A stretch of 64,000 nt of DNA from Serratia marcescens (GTDB lineage Bacteria; Pseudomonadota; Gammaproteobacteria; Enterobacterales; Enterobacteriaceae): the NCBI RefSeq assembly GCF_006715005.1, contig NZ_VFMJ01000001.1:2046001-2110000 (forward strand), given 5' to 3'. Under the pieces are notes generated by a model, which had not been told where the DNA came from, searched no databases, and saw nothing but the letters and a program-made list of their open reading frames with translations. This document shows positions 27,497-36,360 of this stretch, piece by piece (within the stretch, counting starts at the first letter, position 1; each line of letters starts with the position of its first letter). A program made the translations under genes and the position numbers.

Positions 27497-29029
27497 ATGA
27501 AAAAATCGTTAGTCGCTGTCAGCGTCATTGTGGTTCTTGGCGCAGCATGGACCGGGGCATCCTGGTACACCGGGAAACAGATCGAGCAGCACATGGGCGA
27601 AGTCGTCGACAACGCCAACGGTCAGCTGAAAGCCTACCTGCCGAAAGCCGGCGTTAAGCTGAGCTATGAAAATTACCAGCGCGGCCTGTTCAGCAGTAAA
27701 GTGCGTTATGTGTTGCGTTCCGACGGCACGGATACCAGTGAAAACGCGGCGCTGAAAGCCGGTGAAGAAGTGGCGTTCCTGGAAACCATCGATCACGGTC
27801 CGTTCCCGTTCGCGCAGCTGAAGAAATTCAACCTGCTGCCGAGCATGGCGTCGGTGCATACCGAACTGGAAAATACCCCGGCGGTGAAAGGCCTGTTTGA
27901 CGCCACCAAAGGCAAATCGCTGTTTACCGCCGATTCACGCATCTCGTACAGCGGCGATACCTCGTCTGCCATCGATGTTATCCCATTGGATTACCAAAAG
28001 GATAAGTCCTCGCTGAAATTCAGCGGCGCCACCATCAACGCCGATGTGTCCAGCGATCTGAAAAAATTCGCGCTGGACGCCAATAGCGACAATATCGTGA
28101 TCGCCAGCCCGAACGCCTTCGGCCAAAACGAACAGATCACCTTCCAGGGCTTCAACCTGAAAGGCGACAGCAACGAGAGCAAGTTCGGCGTGAAACTCGG
28201 CGATCAGACGATGACGCTGAAGCAGTTCAAACTGACGATCGACGGTAAAGACACCGTGGCATTGGACGGTTTCAATCTGGTGAGCAAGTTCGGCGAGCAA
28301 GGCAGCAGCAATATCGGCGGCCAGATCGACTACACCATGGACGCACTCAAGGTACAAGGCAACGACTTCGGCGCCGGTAAACTGACGCTGAAAATCGACA
28401 ACGTCGACGGCAAAGCGCTGAAAGACTTCTCCGATAGCTACAACCGCCAGACCATGGCGCTGCTGCAGCAGGGCGAAAACCTGGATCCTGACGTCTACGA
28501 ACAACAGACCACCGAGATGCTGCAAAAGAACCTGCCGCTGCTGCTGAAAGGTAACCCGAGCATCAGTATCGCCCCGCTGAGTTGGAAAAACAGCAAGGGT
28601 GAGAGCACCTTCACGCTGGATCTGGCGCTGACCGATCCGAGCAAGGCTTCTTCCCCGGCGCAATCGTCGGATCAGTTGATCGCTCAGGCGGTCAAAAAAC
28701 TGGATCTCAGCCTGACCATTCCGGAAGCAATGGCCACCGAGGTGACCGCGAAGACCGCACTGTTGCAGGGATACAATGAAGCAGACGCGCAGAAATTGGC
28801 GCAGCAGCAAGTGCAGGGCCTGGCAGCCATGGGCCAGATGTTCAAGCTGACAACCCAGAAAGACGGCGTGATCGCGAGCAAGTTCCATTACGCTGACAAT
28901 CAGGTTGACCTGAACGGCAACAAAATGTCGCTGCAGGAGTTCATCGGCCAATTCGGCCTGCTGGGCGCCCCAGCGGAAGACGGCGAACCGGCGCAGGAAG
29001 CGGAACCCGCTCCGGCACCGGCGCAGTAA
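27497..29029 (+). CDS. ydgA: DUF945 family protein YdgA
   Basis: A 510-residue protein of the YdgA/DUF945 family (E. coli YdgA 502). Residues 1-22 form a signal peptide or uncleaved anchor (MKKSLVAVSVIVVLGAAWTG), followed by a Tyr/Gly start WYTGKQIEQHM. The body is a repetitive beta-strand protein with many Lys/Asp/Ser turns, and the end is Glu/Pro/Ala-rich (EDGEPAQEAEPAPAPAQ). E. coli YdgA is envelope-associated; AsmA-like beta-rich folds transport lipids in some related families, but that role is not shown here. A strong terminator follows. Confidence 0.9.
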   Translation: MKKSLVAVSVIVVLGAAWTGASWYTGKQIEQHMGEVVDNANGQLKAYLPKAGVKLSYENYQRGLFSSKVRYVLRSDGTDTSENAALKAGEEVAFLETIDHGPFPFAQLKKFNLLPSMASVHTELENTPAVKGLFDATKGKSLFTADSRISYSGDTSSAIDVIPLDYQKDKSSLKFSGATINADVSSDLKKFALDANSDNIVIASPNAFGQNEQITFQGFNLKGDSNESKFGVKLGDQTMTLKQFKLTIDGKDTVALDGFNLVSKFGEQGSSNIGGQIDYTMDALKVQGNDFGAGKLTLKIDNVDGKALKDFSDSYNRQTMALLQQGENLDPDVYEQQTTEMLQKNLPLLLKGNPSISIAPLSWKNSKGESTFTLDLALTDPSKASSPAQSSDQLIAQAVKKLDLSLTIPEAMATEVTAKTALLQGYNEADAQKLAQQQVQGLAAMGQMFKLTTQKDGVIASKFHYADNQVDLNGNKMSLQEFIGQFGLLGAPAEDGEPAQEAEPAPAPAQ

Positions 29030-29046
29030 TCGCCTGACTCTCGTTC

Positions 29047-29073
29047 AAGGGCCCCTATGGGGCCCTTTTTATT
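29047..29073 (+). terminator. Rho-independent terminator of ydgA
   Basis: A perfect 9-bp stem AAGGGCCCC / GGGGCCCTT with loop TAT is followed by TTTATT. It serves the plus strand only. Confidence 0.9.
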
Positions 29074-30227
29074 TACGCTGCGTAAACCGCATCGCGGATC
29101 TGCTGCGGGTAGCGGCCGCACATGCCTTCAAACGCGGTGTTGGTCAGTATCACCACGCTCAGCTGCGCCTGTGGATCAAAGAACCAGCTGTGGCCGTAAA
29201 CCCCGCCCCAGGTCAGCGTGCCGGCATGCTGCGGCGTCTGCGCCGCCTCTGCGTCCACCAGCAGCGCCCCGCCAAAACCGAATCCCCAGCCCGGCCCTTG
29301 CGTTTGCGCCTGCGCGCCCACGTGCGGGCTGCGCAGCAACGCCACCGTCTCCGGTTGCAAAATACCCTGCCCGCCGCTGCGTAATGCCTCCACCAGCTTC
29401 AGTACGTCGTCAGCATCGCCGACCATGCCCGCGCCGCCAGAAGGATAGGCCCCGGCGTTGAGCGCCCGCAGCGGTGAAAACAGCACCTCGCCCCCCGCCA
29501 TCTCCTCCGGCAGCGCCACCCGCAGGCCTTCATGCATGCGCTGCGGCCCTTGCGGCGTGTTGTAATACGGCGTCGCCAGGTTCGCGGCATCCGTCGCATG
29601 GAACGCCGTATTGCCAAGCCCCAGCGGCTGCGCCACCCATTCGACAAACAGCTGCGGCAGCGGCATACCCGTCACCCGCTCCAGCACGGCGCCAAGCACG
29701 TCGATCGCCAGCGAATAATTGAAGCGCTCCCCCGGCGCCGACAGCAACGGTGCCTGCGCCAACAGCCGCAGGTTTTGCTCCAGCGTCAGCGTCGACAGCT
29801 CCACGCCGTCCTGGATCCCCAACTGGTGGTAAACGCCCGTCGGCGGCTGGTTCAGCCGATAGTCCAGACCCGCGGTATGGCTCAGCAAATGCCGGATGTT
29901 GATCGCCGGCTGCCGGCCGTCGGCGAGCGCTGGAGTAAACCACGGCAGCCAGTCGCTGACCGCATCGTCCAGGCTCAGCTTACCCCGCTCAATCAGGCGC
30001 AGCGCCGCCAGCGTGGTATAGGGTTTGGAGACCGACGACAGCCGAAACTGCGTTTCTCGCCGCATCGGCCGCCGCGCTTCGCGATCGGCATAGCCGGCCG
30101 TCCCGGCGTAGCAAATCTCGCCCTGCCGCGCCACCAGCACCACGCTACCTACGATGCGCCCTTCGGCCATCGCCTGTTGATCGATCGCCGCGATCCGCTC
30201 TGTTAACGCCCGTTGTTCTGCCGACAT
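29073..30227 (-). CDS. Serine hydrolase (EstB / class C beta-lactamase-like)
   Basis: A 384-residue cytosolic protein of the beta-lactamase/transpeptidase superfamily. The SxxK motif is SSVSKP near residue 65, the YxN-like motif is FNYSLAIDV near 166, and the third box is of the H-S-W type (VYGHSWFF) instead of KTG. This combination marks EstB-type carboxylesterases and not true beta-lactamases. There is no signal peptide. It is divergent from a LysR regulator, with a perfect palindrome in the 102-bp gap, so it is probably regulated by it. Ester substrate unknown. Confidence 0.82.
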   Translation of the reverse strand: MSAEQRALTERIAAIDQQAMAEGRIVGSVVLVARQGEICYAGTAGYADREARRPMRRETQFRLSSVSKPYTTLAALRLIERGKLSLDDAVSDWLPWFTPALADGRQPAINIRHLLSHTAGLDYRLNQPPTGVYHQLGIQDGVELSTLTLEQNLRLLAQAPLLSAPGERFNYSLAIDVLGAVLERVTGMPLPQLFVEWVAQPLGLGNTAFHATDAANLATPYYNTPQGPQRMHEGLRVALPEEMAGGEVLFSPLRALNAGAYPSGGAGMVGDADDVLKLVEALRSGGQGILQPETVALLRSPHVGAQAQTQGPGWGFGFGGALLVDAEAAQTPQHAGTLTWGGVYGHSWFFDPQAQLSVVILTNTAFEGMCGRYPQQIRDAVYAA

Positions 30228-30297
30228 GATTTTAATCTCTCTAATGGAAAGTAAAATCAGTCTAAAACGTTCGTCATAAATTAAAATAAGGCATAAT

Positions 30298-30312
30298 TTA
30301 ATGAATCATTAA
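30298..30312. promoter_or_regulatory. LysR-type operator palindrome
   Basis: TTAATGA-A-TCATTAA is a perfect 15-base palindrome containing T-N11-A, the LysR box form. It lies 18 bases before the LysR start codon and 71 bases from the divergent serine hydrolase. Confidence 0.6.
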
Positions 30313-30329
30313 GCACAGGTTATTAATAG

Positions 30330-31238
30330 ATGAGTTCACTCCTGCAGCTGCTGCCCTATTTCGAAGCCGTCGCTCGCCTGGGCAACTTTACCCGCGCGGC
30401 CAGCCAACTGGGCGTCACGCCGCCGGCGGTGTCGCAAAACATTCAGGCGCTGGAGAACCAGCTGGGAGTGCGGTTATTTCACCGCACCAGCCGCTCGGTG
30501 CGCCTCAGCGACGAGGGCCGGTTGTTCTATCAGAAGGTGTCGCCGGCGATGAGCCAGATCGACGTGGCGGCGGATGACGTGCGCGCCCTGGGCGCACAGC
30601 CGGCGGGCCTGCTGCGCATCACGCTGCCGCAGCTGGCGGCCTCGCTGCTGGTGATGCCGCACCTGGCGGAATTTCAACGGCGCTATCCCGACGTGCAGTT
30701 GGAGCTGTTTACCGAAGACCGCTTTTCCGATTTGGTGCTGGGCAGTTTCGATGCCGGCATTCGCATGCACGCCATGTTGCAGAAGGACATGATCGCCGTG
30801 CCGATCGACAACGGCCAGCGCCGGGTGCTGGTCGCCTCGCCCGACTATCTGGCGCGCTGCGGCGTACCGGCCATGCCGGACGACCTGCCGGCTCACCACT
30901 GCCTGCGCTACCGTTTCCCCGGCAGCGGCAAACTGGAACCCTGGTATTTTAGCCTGGGCAACGATGAGCGCGCGCTGGACGTCAGCGGCAGTTTGATTTT
31001 TAACGAAGATCGGCTGATCAAGGATGCGGCGTTGGCAGGCTTGGGTATCGCACAACGTTTTCAAGGCACGGTGTTGCAGGAGCTGGCGCAGGGGCAACTG
31101 GTGGAAGTGCTGCCGGGTTACGCCAGCGAAGCGTCGGGGTTTTTCATCTACTTTCCCGCCGGCAGGCATCTGCCGCTCAAGCTGCGCGCCTTTATCGATT
31201 TCATGCGCGAGCGGCGTGAACGACAGCATCGGTGGTAG
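30330..31238 (+). CDS. LysR family transcriptional regulator
   Basis: A 302-residue LysR protein. The winged helix is GNFTRAASQLGVTPPAVSQN (about residues 18-37), and the effector domain has the CrgA/DmlR-like form (LRITLPQLAASLLVMPHLAE, FDAGIRMHAMLQKDMIAV). ATG 30330 follows CAGG at a long spacing. It is divergent from the EstB-type hydrolase, which is the likely target. It ends 27 bases before the ampC stop on the other strand. Confidence 0.86.
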   Translation: MSSLLQLLPYFEAVARLGNFTRAASQLGVTPPAVSQNIQALENQLGVRLFHRTSRSVRLSDEGRLFYQKVSPAMSQIDVAADDVRALGAQPAGLLRITLPQLAASLLVMPHLAEFQRRYPDVQLELFTEDRFSDLVLGSFDAGIRMHAMLQKDMIAVPIDNGQRRVLVASPDYLARCGVPAMPDDLPAHHCLRYRFPGSGKLEPWYFSLGNDERALDVSGSLIFNEDRLIKDAALAGLGIAQRFQGTVLQELAQGQLVEVLPGYASEASGFFIYFPAGRHLPLKLRAFIDFMRERRERQHRW

Positions 31239-31264
31239 GGGCGCCTCGCCGGCGCCCCTGACCG

Positions 31265-32401
31265 TCAGCGCTTATCCAGTGCCTGGATGATGTGGTAAGC
31301 CGCCTCGACGCGATCGTCGTTCGGGAACCACTTGTTGGCCAGCATCACCACGGCAATGTTTTTCGCCGGGATAAATACCGCGTAGGTGGAGAAACCGCCG
31401 GTGGAGCCGGTTTTGTTATACCAGCCGGCGCGCAATTCCGGCTGCGGCGGCGTGATGGCTGTGGCCGGCGTGCCGTTCATGATCATCCCGGCGTTGTTGC
31501 CTTCAACCAAACGCGACAGTTTCACCGGATACGGGTAGTTCTCCCACATCAGATCCTGCGTGAACGCGCCCGCCTTGTAATAACCGACGTGCGTCGCGGC
31601 CAGCGCGTCGCGCCACGGCTGCGCCACCTTCACCTGCTGCAGGTTGGCGTCCAGATAGCGAATCAGATCGCGGGCGTTGGACTTGATGCCGTAAGACTCG
31701 GCGTCCAGCGGGCCGGGATTGACCCGCACCGGCTTATCGTCCTTGCTGTAGCCCTGCGCATAGTTGGCCATCTGCGCCGCCGGCACCTGAACGTAGGTGT
31801 GGCTCATGCCCAGCGCCGGCAGCATCCCCTGTTCCATCGCCTGGATAAACGGCTGGTCGAGGCTCTTGGCGGCGATCATGCCCAGCATGCCGATGCCGAG
31901 GTTGGAATAAACGCGGTAGCTGCCCACCGGGTGTTTCGGCTGCCAGGCCCGGTAGTACGCCATCAGTTGGGCGTTGTTGGTCACGTCGTCCGGCACGAAC
32001 AGCGGCAGGCCGGAGGTGTGGGTCGCCAGATTCAGCAGGCTGACGCCGTCGAAGGCGCTGCCGCGCAGCTCGGGCAGGTAGTGGCTGGCCGGGTCTTTAA
32101 ACGACAGCTTGCCCTGCTGCTGCGCATAAACCGCCAGCGTCGCGGTGAAGGTTTTGCTCAGCGAGCCCACTTCGAACAACGTTTGCTCGGTGATCGGTTT
32201 GCCGGTCTGCTTCGAGGCGACGCCATACGGGTAAATCTGCTGTTTGCCGTCAACCGACACGGCGATCGCCATGCCCGGCACGCCATATTTTTTCATCAGC
32301 GGCTGAATAACGGCGTCGATATCCTGCTGCTGCGCGGCGTGCGCGGTCGGCAGGATCAGTGCGGCGATCAGCGCGGCCGCCAGGCGGTTCATTTTCGTCA
32401 T
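31265..32401 (-). CDS. ampC: Chromosomal class C beta-lactamase AmpC (SST/SRT type)
   Basis: A 378-residue periplasmic cephalosporinase. Residues 1-22 form the signal peptide (ending PTAHA). Catalytic motifs are S80-L-S-K83, Y165-S-N167 and K330-T-G332. From memory, the sequence matches the S. marcescens AmpC family (SST-1/SRT-1), and precursor residue 235, which is 213 in the mature protein, is Glu, the form reported for SST-1, while Lys occurs in ceftazidime-active SRT-1. ATG 32401 is chosen for this known N-terminus. The promoter and a 5' stem-loop are listed separately. Its regulator ampR is divergent at 32608. Confidence 0.96.
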   Translation of the reverse strand: MTKMNRLAAALIAALILPTAHAAQQQDIDAVIQPLMKKYGVPGMAIAVSVDGKQQIYPYGVASKQTGKPITEQTLFEVGSLSKTFTATLAVYAQQQGKLSFKDPASHYLPELRGSAFDGVSLLNLATHTSGLPLFVPDDVTNNAQLMAYYRAWQPKHPVGSYRVYSNLGIGMLGMIAAKSLDQPFIQAMEQGMLPALGMSHTYVQVPAAQMANYAQGYSKDDKPVRVNPGPLDAESYGIKSNARDLIRYLDANLQQVKVAQPWRDALAATHVGYYKAGAFTQDLMWENYPYPVKLSRLVEGNNAGMIMNGTPATAITPPQPELRAGWYNKTGSTGGFSTYAVFIPAKNIAVVMLANKWFPNDDRVEAAYHIIQALDKR

Positions 32402-32498
32402 GATAGAAACTCTTAGGTTGCAGGGTATCGGCCGCGGCCAAAAGTTTTTGTTGGCGTTATACACGGCGCTTTCCCTGATTGATGATGTCATTCCTTTA

Positions 32499-32525
32499 CG
32501 GCTGCCGCGACACTCTCAGCAGCCG
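32499..32525 (-). promoter_or_regulatory. Stem-loop at the 5' end of the ampC leader mRNA
   Basis: On the minus strand CGGCTGC / GCAGCCG form a perfect 7-bp stem around a 13-base loop, starting at about the predicted +1. A long (about 126-base) structured ampC leader that affects mRNA level has been reported for S. marcescens; this hairpin would be the same element. Confidence 0.7.
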
Positions 32526-32530
32526 CGCCA

Positions 32531-32559
32531 AATATCGGATTTTGCCGCCGGGTTGACAA
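32531..32559 (-). promoter_or_regulatory. ampC promoter
   Basis: TTGTCA (minus, 32559-32554), 17-bp spacer, GATATT (32536-32531). Transcription would start near 32524, giving a leader of about 123 bases. The same bases read TTGACA on the plus strand, so the ampR -35 may overlap. TTT-N10-AAA at 32570-32585 is a candidate AmpR site. Confidence 0.7.
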
Positions 32560-32607
32560 GCGATAATAATTTCAGCCAGCATAAAGAAAAACTTATGGCT
32601 ATCGACA

Positions 32608-33489
32608 ATGCGCAATCGACTTCCCCTCAACGCCCTGCGGGCGTTCGAATCCTCCGCCCGCCACCTGAACTTCACCCGCGCCGGCCTGGAGCTGCGGGTG
32701 ACCCAGGCCGCCGTCAGCCAGCAGGTACGCATGCTGGAAGAACAACTGGGCATCCAGCTGTTCCGCCGCCTGCCGCGCGGGTTGGATCTGACCGAAGAGG
32801 GCCAGGCGCTGCTGCCGGTATTGAGCGACGCCTTCGACCGCATCGAGGCGGTGCTGCAGCAGTTCGAAGGCGGGCATTTCCACGAGGTGCTGACGGTGGC
32901 GGTGGTCGGCACCTTCGCCGTCGGCTGGCTGATGCCGCGGCTGGCGGCGTTCCGCACGGCGCACCCGTTTATCGATCTGCGGGTGCTGACCCACAACAAC
33001 CTGGTCAATCTGTCGGCCGACGGCATGGATTTCGCCATCCGCTTCGGCGAAGGCCTCTGGCCCGCCACCTGCAATATCAAGCTGTTCGACGCGCCGCTGA
33101 CGGTGCTCTGCCCGCCGGCGGTCGCCGCGCGCCTGCGTACGCCGCAGGATCTGCAGCATGAGCAGCTGATGCGCACCTACCGCAAGGATGAATGGGAGCG
33201 CTGGTTCGCTGCGGCACAGGTGACGCCGTGGCGGATCAACGGCCCGGTGTTCGACTCGTCAAGGCTGATGGTGGAAGGCGCTATCCAGTGCGACGGCGTG
33301 GCGCTGGCGCCGGTCAGCATGTTCCGCCGCGAACTGGCCGCCGGCGCGCTGCAGCGGCCGTTCGCCGCCGAGGCCGCGCTCGGCGCCTATTGGCTGACCC
33401 ATTTGAAATCGCGGGATCTGACGCCGGCGATGAAAACCTTTATCGGCTGGATCCGCCGGGAGGCGGAAGAGGAACAGCGGCAGGGCTAG
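32608..33489 (+). CDS. ampR: LysR-type beta-lactamase regulator AmpR
   Basis: A 293-residue cytosolic LysR regulator. The N-terminus LPLNALRAFESSARHLNFTR (residues 5-24) and VTQAAVSQQV are AmpR-like, as are VVGTFAVGWLMPRL, LLTHNN-like VLTHNNLVN, LMRTYRKDEWERWF and the C-terminal YWLTHLKSRDLTPAMK. AmpR responds to cell-wall muropeptides: it represses ampC when bound to UDP-MurNAc-pentapeptide and activates it with anhydromuropeptides. No ribosome site is visible before ATG 32608. It is divergent from ampC. Its stop overlaps that of convergent malI by 4 bases. Confidence 0.93.
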   Translation: MRNRLPLNALRAFESSARHLNFTRAGLELRVTQAAVSQQVRMLEEQLGIQLFRRLPRGLDLTEEGQALLPVLSDAFDRIEAVLQQFEGGHFHEVLTVAVVGTFAVGWLMPRLAAFRTAHPFIDLRVLTHNNLVNLSADGMDFAIRFGEGLWPATCNIKLFDAPLTVLCPPAVAARLRTPQDLQHEQLMRTYRKDEWERWFAAAQVTPWRINGPVFDSSRLMVEGAIQCDGVALAPVSMFRRELAAGALQRPFAAEAALGAYWLTHLKSRDLTPAMKTFIGWIRREAEEEQRQG

Positions 33490-34517
33490 GCGGAACCGCG
33501 CCGGATCAGCGTCGGGGGCAGAATGACGTTCTGCGCCGGCAGGTCAGCGTCACCGATGCGCTGCAGCAGGCGCGCGGCGGCACTGCGCCCCACTTCCCGC
33601 GCCGAGCTGGAGACGAAGGTCAGCGGCGGCTCGGTCAGTTCGGCTTCCGGCACGTCGCCGAAGCCGATCAGCGCCACCTGCCGCCCGTAGTAGGCGTCGA
33701 CCCCGTCCGAGCCGATGCTGCGGCCGCTGCGCGCCAGACCAAAATAGGCGCCGAGCGCCACCGACGCCTTGTGGCAGACGATGGCGGTAATGTTCGGGTA
33801 ATGGCGCAGCAGTTGCTCCGCCGCTTCCGCCGCCTGGCGCTGCCGGCAATCGCACTCGACGATCCATTCGCTGCGAAACGGCAGGCCGTACTGCACCAGG
33901 GTGGCGCAAAAGCCGCCCAGCCGCTCGGCGCGCGTCAACGAGTCACTCTGACCGCCGAGGTAGGCGATTTGGCTGTGGCCGCGCTTGATCAAAAATTCGG
34001 TGGCCAGCTTGGCGGCCTGCATGTTGTCCGGCCGTACCACGTCCACGCCATCGAGGCCGCTGGAGCGCGCCACGCAGACCAGCGGTACGCCCTGCTCGGC
34101 CGCCTTCTCCTTCAGGCCAGCCGCCGCGCGAATGCCGCCCGCCAGCACGATGCCGTCAACGCCCTGTGCCAGCAGCGCGTCAAACGCGCGCTGCAAGCCC
34201 TGGCCGTCGTGCCCGCTCTGCGTCAAAAACAACAGCTTGTCGTGCGTCTCCAGCGCTTCGCTCAGACCGGCGGTCATTTCGGCATAGAAGGGTTCGCAGA
34301 TGTCACGCAGAATAAGGCCAATCACCCCGGACTCCCCGCCGCGCAGCGTCGCCGCCTGGCGATTGCGCACATAACCCAGCTGCTCTATCGCCTGATTGAC
34401 CTTCTCGACGGTGGTCGGCGAAATGCGCCCCTTGCCGCTCAACACCAGGGAAACCGTGGTGACCGACACGCCCGCCTGCTGCGCCACATCGGTGATGGTG
34501 ATTTTTTTGATGCTCAT
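33486..34517 (-). CDS. malI: Maltose-regulon repressor MalI
   Basis: A 343-residue LacI/GalR repressor (E. coli MalI 342). The N-terminal HTH is KKITITDVAQQAGVSVTTVS (about residues 4-23) with the hinge VRNRQAATLRGG; RPDNMQAAKL and YLGGQSDSLTRAERLGG match E. coli. It represses malX-malY and its own gene; the inducer is unknown. ATG 34517 gives the usual short N-terminus. Two MalI-type operators lie in the 223-bp gap to malX (separate entries). Confidence 0.94.
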   Translation of the reverse strand: MSIKKITITDVAQQAGVSVTTVSLVLSGKGRISPTTVEKVNQAIEQLGYVRNRQAATLRGGESGVIGLILRDICEPFYAEMTAGLSEALETHDKLLFLTQSGHDGQGLQRAFDALLAQGVDGIVLAGGIRAAAGLKEKAAEQGVPLVCVARSSGLDGVDVVRPDNMQAAKLATEFLIKRGHSQIAYLGGQSDSLTRAERLGGFCATLVQYGLPFRSEWIVECDCRQRQAAEAAEQLLRHYPNITAIVCHKASVALGAYFGLARSGRSIGSDGVDAYYGRQVALIGFGDVPEAELTEPPLTFVSSSAREVGRSAAARLLQRIGDADLPAQNVILPPTLIRRGSA

Positions 34518-34564
34518 AGTCTCTGCGAACCCGTTCCTGGGCAACCCGCGCCGTAATGATCAAG

Positions 34565-34603
34565 GGTATACCGAATCCGTTAGCTCAGTAAAACGTTTTA
34601 CTG
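34565..34603 (-). promoter_or_regulatory. malI promoter with overlapping MalI operator O1
   Basis: CAGTAAAACGTTTTACTG (34586-34603) is a perfect 18-bp palindrome. On the minus strand it covers a TTTACT -35 (34592-34587), followed after 16 bp by TATACC (34570-34565). This placement predicts autorepression. Confidence 0.8.
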
Positions 34604-34664
34604 CCTGCCGCATTGTCGCCAAAAACCGGGCGGCAGATTTGTGATTGGCGGCGCATTTTTGCTA

Positions 34665-34680
34665 GGTAAAACGTTTTATC
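34665..34680 (+). promoter_or_regulatory. MalI operator O2 upstream of malX
   Basis: GGTAAAACGTTTTATC has a perfect 12-bp core TAAAACGTTTTA, matching the E. coli GATAAAACGTTTTATC form. Its centre lies 78 bp from O1 and 60-76 bases before malX. Confidence 0.8.
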
Positions 34681-34740
34681 TTCTTTTTACCTAATCAGAA
34701 GTCCCCTTTTTGCTCGTCTTTTCGCCAGGAGAAGTCGGTT

Positions 34741-36360
34741 ATGTCAGCAGCCAACAAACAAAAAATCACCCTCTGGGAGTTTTTCCAGAGCCTGGGCAAA
34801 ACCTTCATGTTGCCCGTCGCCTTGCTCTCTTTCTGCGGCATCATGCTGGGGATCGGCAGCTCGCTGAGCAGCCGCGACGTGATCACCCTGATGCCGTTTA
34901 TCGGCCACCCGATCTTCCAGCTGATCTTTACCTGGATGAGCAAGGTAGGCTCCTTCGCCTTCAGCTTCCTGCCGGTGATGTTCGCCATCGCCATTCCGCT
35001 GGGCATGGCGCGTGAGAACAAGGGCGTCGCCGCCTTCTCCGGCTTCGTCGGCTTCGCCGTGCTGAATCTGGGCACCAACTTCTACCTGACCGCCGCCGGC
35101 GTGCTGCCCACCAGCGATCCGCTGGTGCTGAAAGCCAACAACATCCAGAACATCCTCGGCATTCAGTCGATCGATACCGGCATCCTCGGCGCGGTGATCG
35201 TCGGCATCATCGTCTATCGCCTGCATGAACGCTTCCACACCATCCGCCTGCCGGACGCGCTGGCGTTCTTCGGCGGCACGCGCTTCGTGCCGATCGTCAC
35301 CACCGTGGTGCTGGGCCTGTGCGGCCTGGTGATCCCGCTGATCTGGCCGTGGTTCGCCGCCGGCATCACCGGGCTGGGTTGGGTGATCAACAGCGCCGGC
35401 GCCTTTGGCCCGATGCTGTTCGGCACCGGCGAACGCTTGCTGCTGCCGTTCGGCCTGCAGCACATTCTGGTGGCGCTGATCCGCTTTACCGAGGCGGGCG
35501 GCACCATGGAAGTGTGCGGCCACAGCGTCAGCGGCGCCCTGACCATCTTCCAGGCGCAGCTCTCCTGCCCAACCACCACCGGCTTCGCCGAGAGCGCCAC
35601 CCGCTTCCTGTCGCAAGGTAAAATGCCGGCGTTTCTCGGCGGCCTGCCGGGCGCGGCGCTGGCGATGTACCACTGCGCCAAGCCGGAGAACCGTCATAAG
35701 ATCAAAGGGCTGTTGATTTCCGGCGTGGTGGCCTGCGTGGTTGGTGGCACCACCGAGCCGATCGAGTTCCTGTTCCTGTTCGTCGCGCCGTTCCTCTACC
35801 TGATCCACGCGCTGCTCACCGGGTTGGGCTTTACCGTGATGGCGCTGCTGGGCGTGACCATCGGCAATACCGACGGCAATATCATCGACTTCGTGGTGTT
35901 CGGCATTCTGCACGGCACCGCCACCAAGTGGTATCTGGTGCCGGTGGTGGCCGCCATCTGGTTCGTCGGCTATTACGCCATTTTCCGCTTCGCCATCCAG
36001 CGCTTTAACATCAAAACGCCGGGCCGCGAGAGCGATAGCGCCGTCAGCCAAAGTGCGCCAAGCGGCGCGGTGGGCAAATCCGGCTACAACGCGCCGGCGA
36101 TTTTGGCGGCGCTCGGCGGCCCGGACAACATCATCACGCTGGACAACTGTATCACCCGCCTGCGCCTGTCGGTCAACGACATGAGCCAGGTGGACGATGC
36201 GGCGCTGAAGGCCAACCGCGCCATCGGCGTAGTGCATCTCAACGATCATAATCTGCAAGTAGTGATCGGCCCACAGGTGCAATCGGTGAAGGATGAATTA
36301 GACTCACTGATAGCCACGGCGCAACCTGCCGCGGCGCTGCAGGGAGCCACCCATGTTTGA
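34741..36360 (+). CDS. malX: PTS maltose/glucose-type EIICB component MalX
   Basis: A 539-residue PTS permease (E. coli MalX 530). The N-terminal EIIC domain (about residues 10-420) has ten or so hydrophobic segments and the GTTEPIEF-like motif (VVGGTTEPIEFLFLF). The EIIB domain (about 445-525) carries the phosphorylated Cys470 in LDNCITRLRLSV. In E. coli it can transport glucose and maltose, though its natural sugar is unsettled. AGGAGA lies 9 bases before ATG 34741. It overlaps malY by 8 bases, so translation is coupled. MalI controls the operon through O1/O2. Confidence 0.94.
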   Translation: MSAANKQKITLWEFFQSLGKTFMLPVALLSFCGIMLGIGSSLSSRDVITLMPFIGHPIFQLIFTWMSKVGSFAFSFLPVMFAIAIPLGMARENKGVAAFSGFVGFAVLNLGTNFYLTAAGVLPTSDPLVLKANNIQNILGIQSIDTGILGAVIVGIIVYRLHERFHTIRLPDALAFFGGTRFVPIVTTVVLGLCGLVIPLIWPWFAAGITGLGWVINSAGAFGPMLFGTGERLLLPFGLQHILVALIRFTEAGGTMEVCGHSVSGALTIFQAQLSCPTTTGFAESATRFLSQGKMPAFLGGLPGAALAMYHCAKPENRHKIKGLLISGVVACVVGGTTEPIEFLFLFVAPFLYLIHALLTGLGFTVMALLGVTIGNTDGNIIDFVVFGILHGTATKWYLVPVVAAIWFVGYYAIFRFAIQRFNIKTPGRESDSAVSQSAPSGAVGKSGYNAPAILAALGGPDNIITLDNCITRLRLSVNDMSQVDDAALKANRAIGVVHLNDHNLQVVIGPQVQSVKDELDSLIATAQPAAALQGATHV

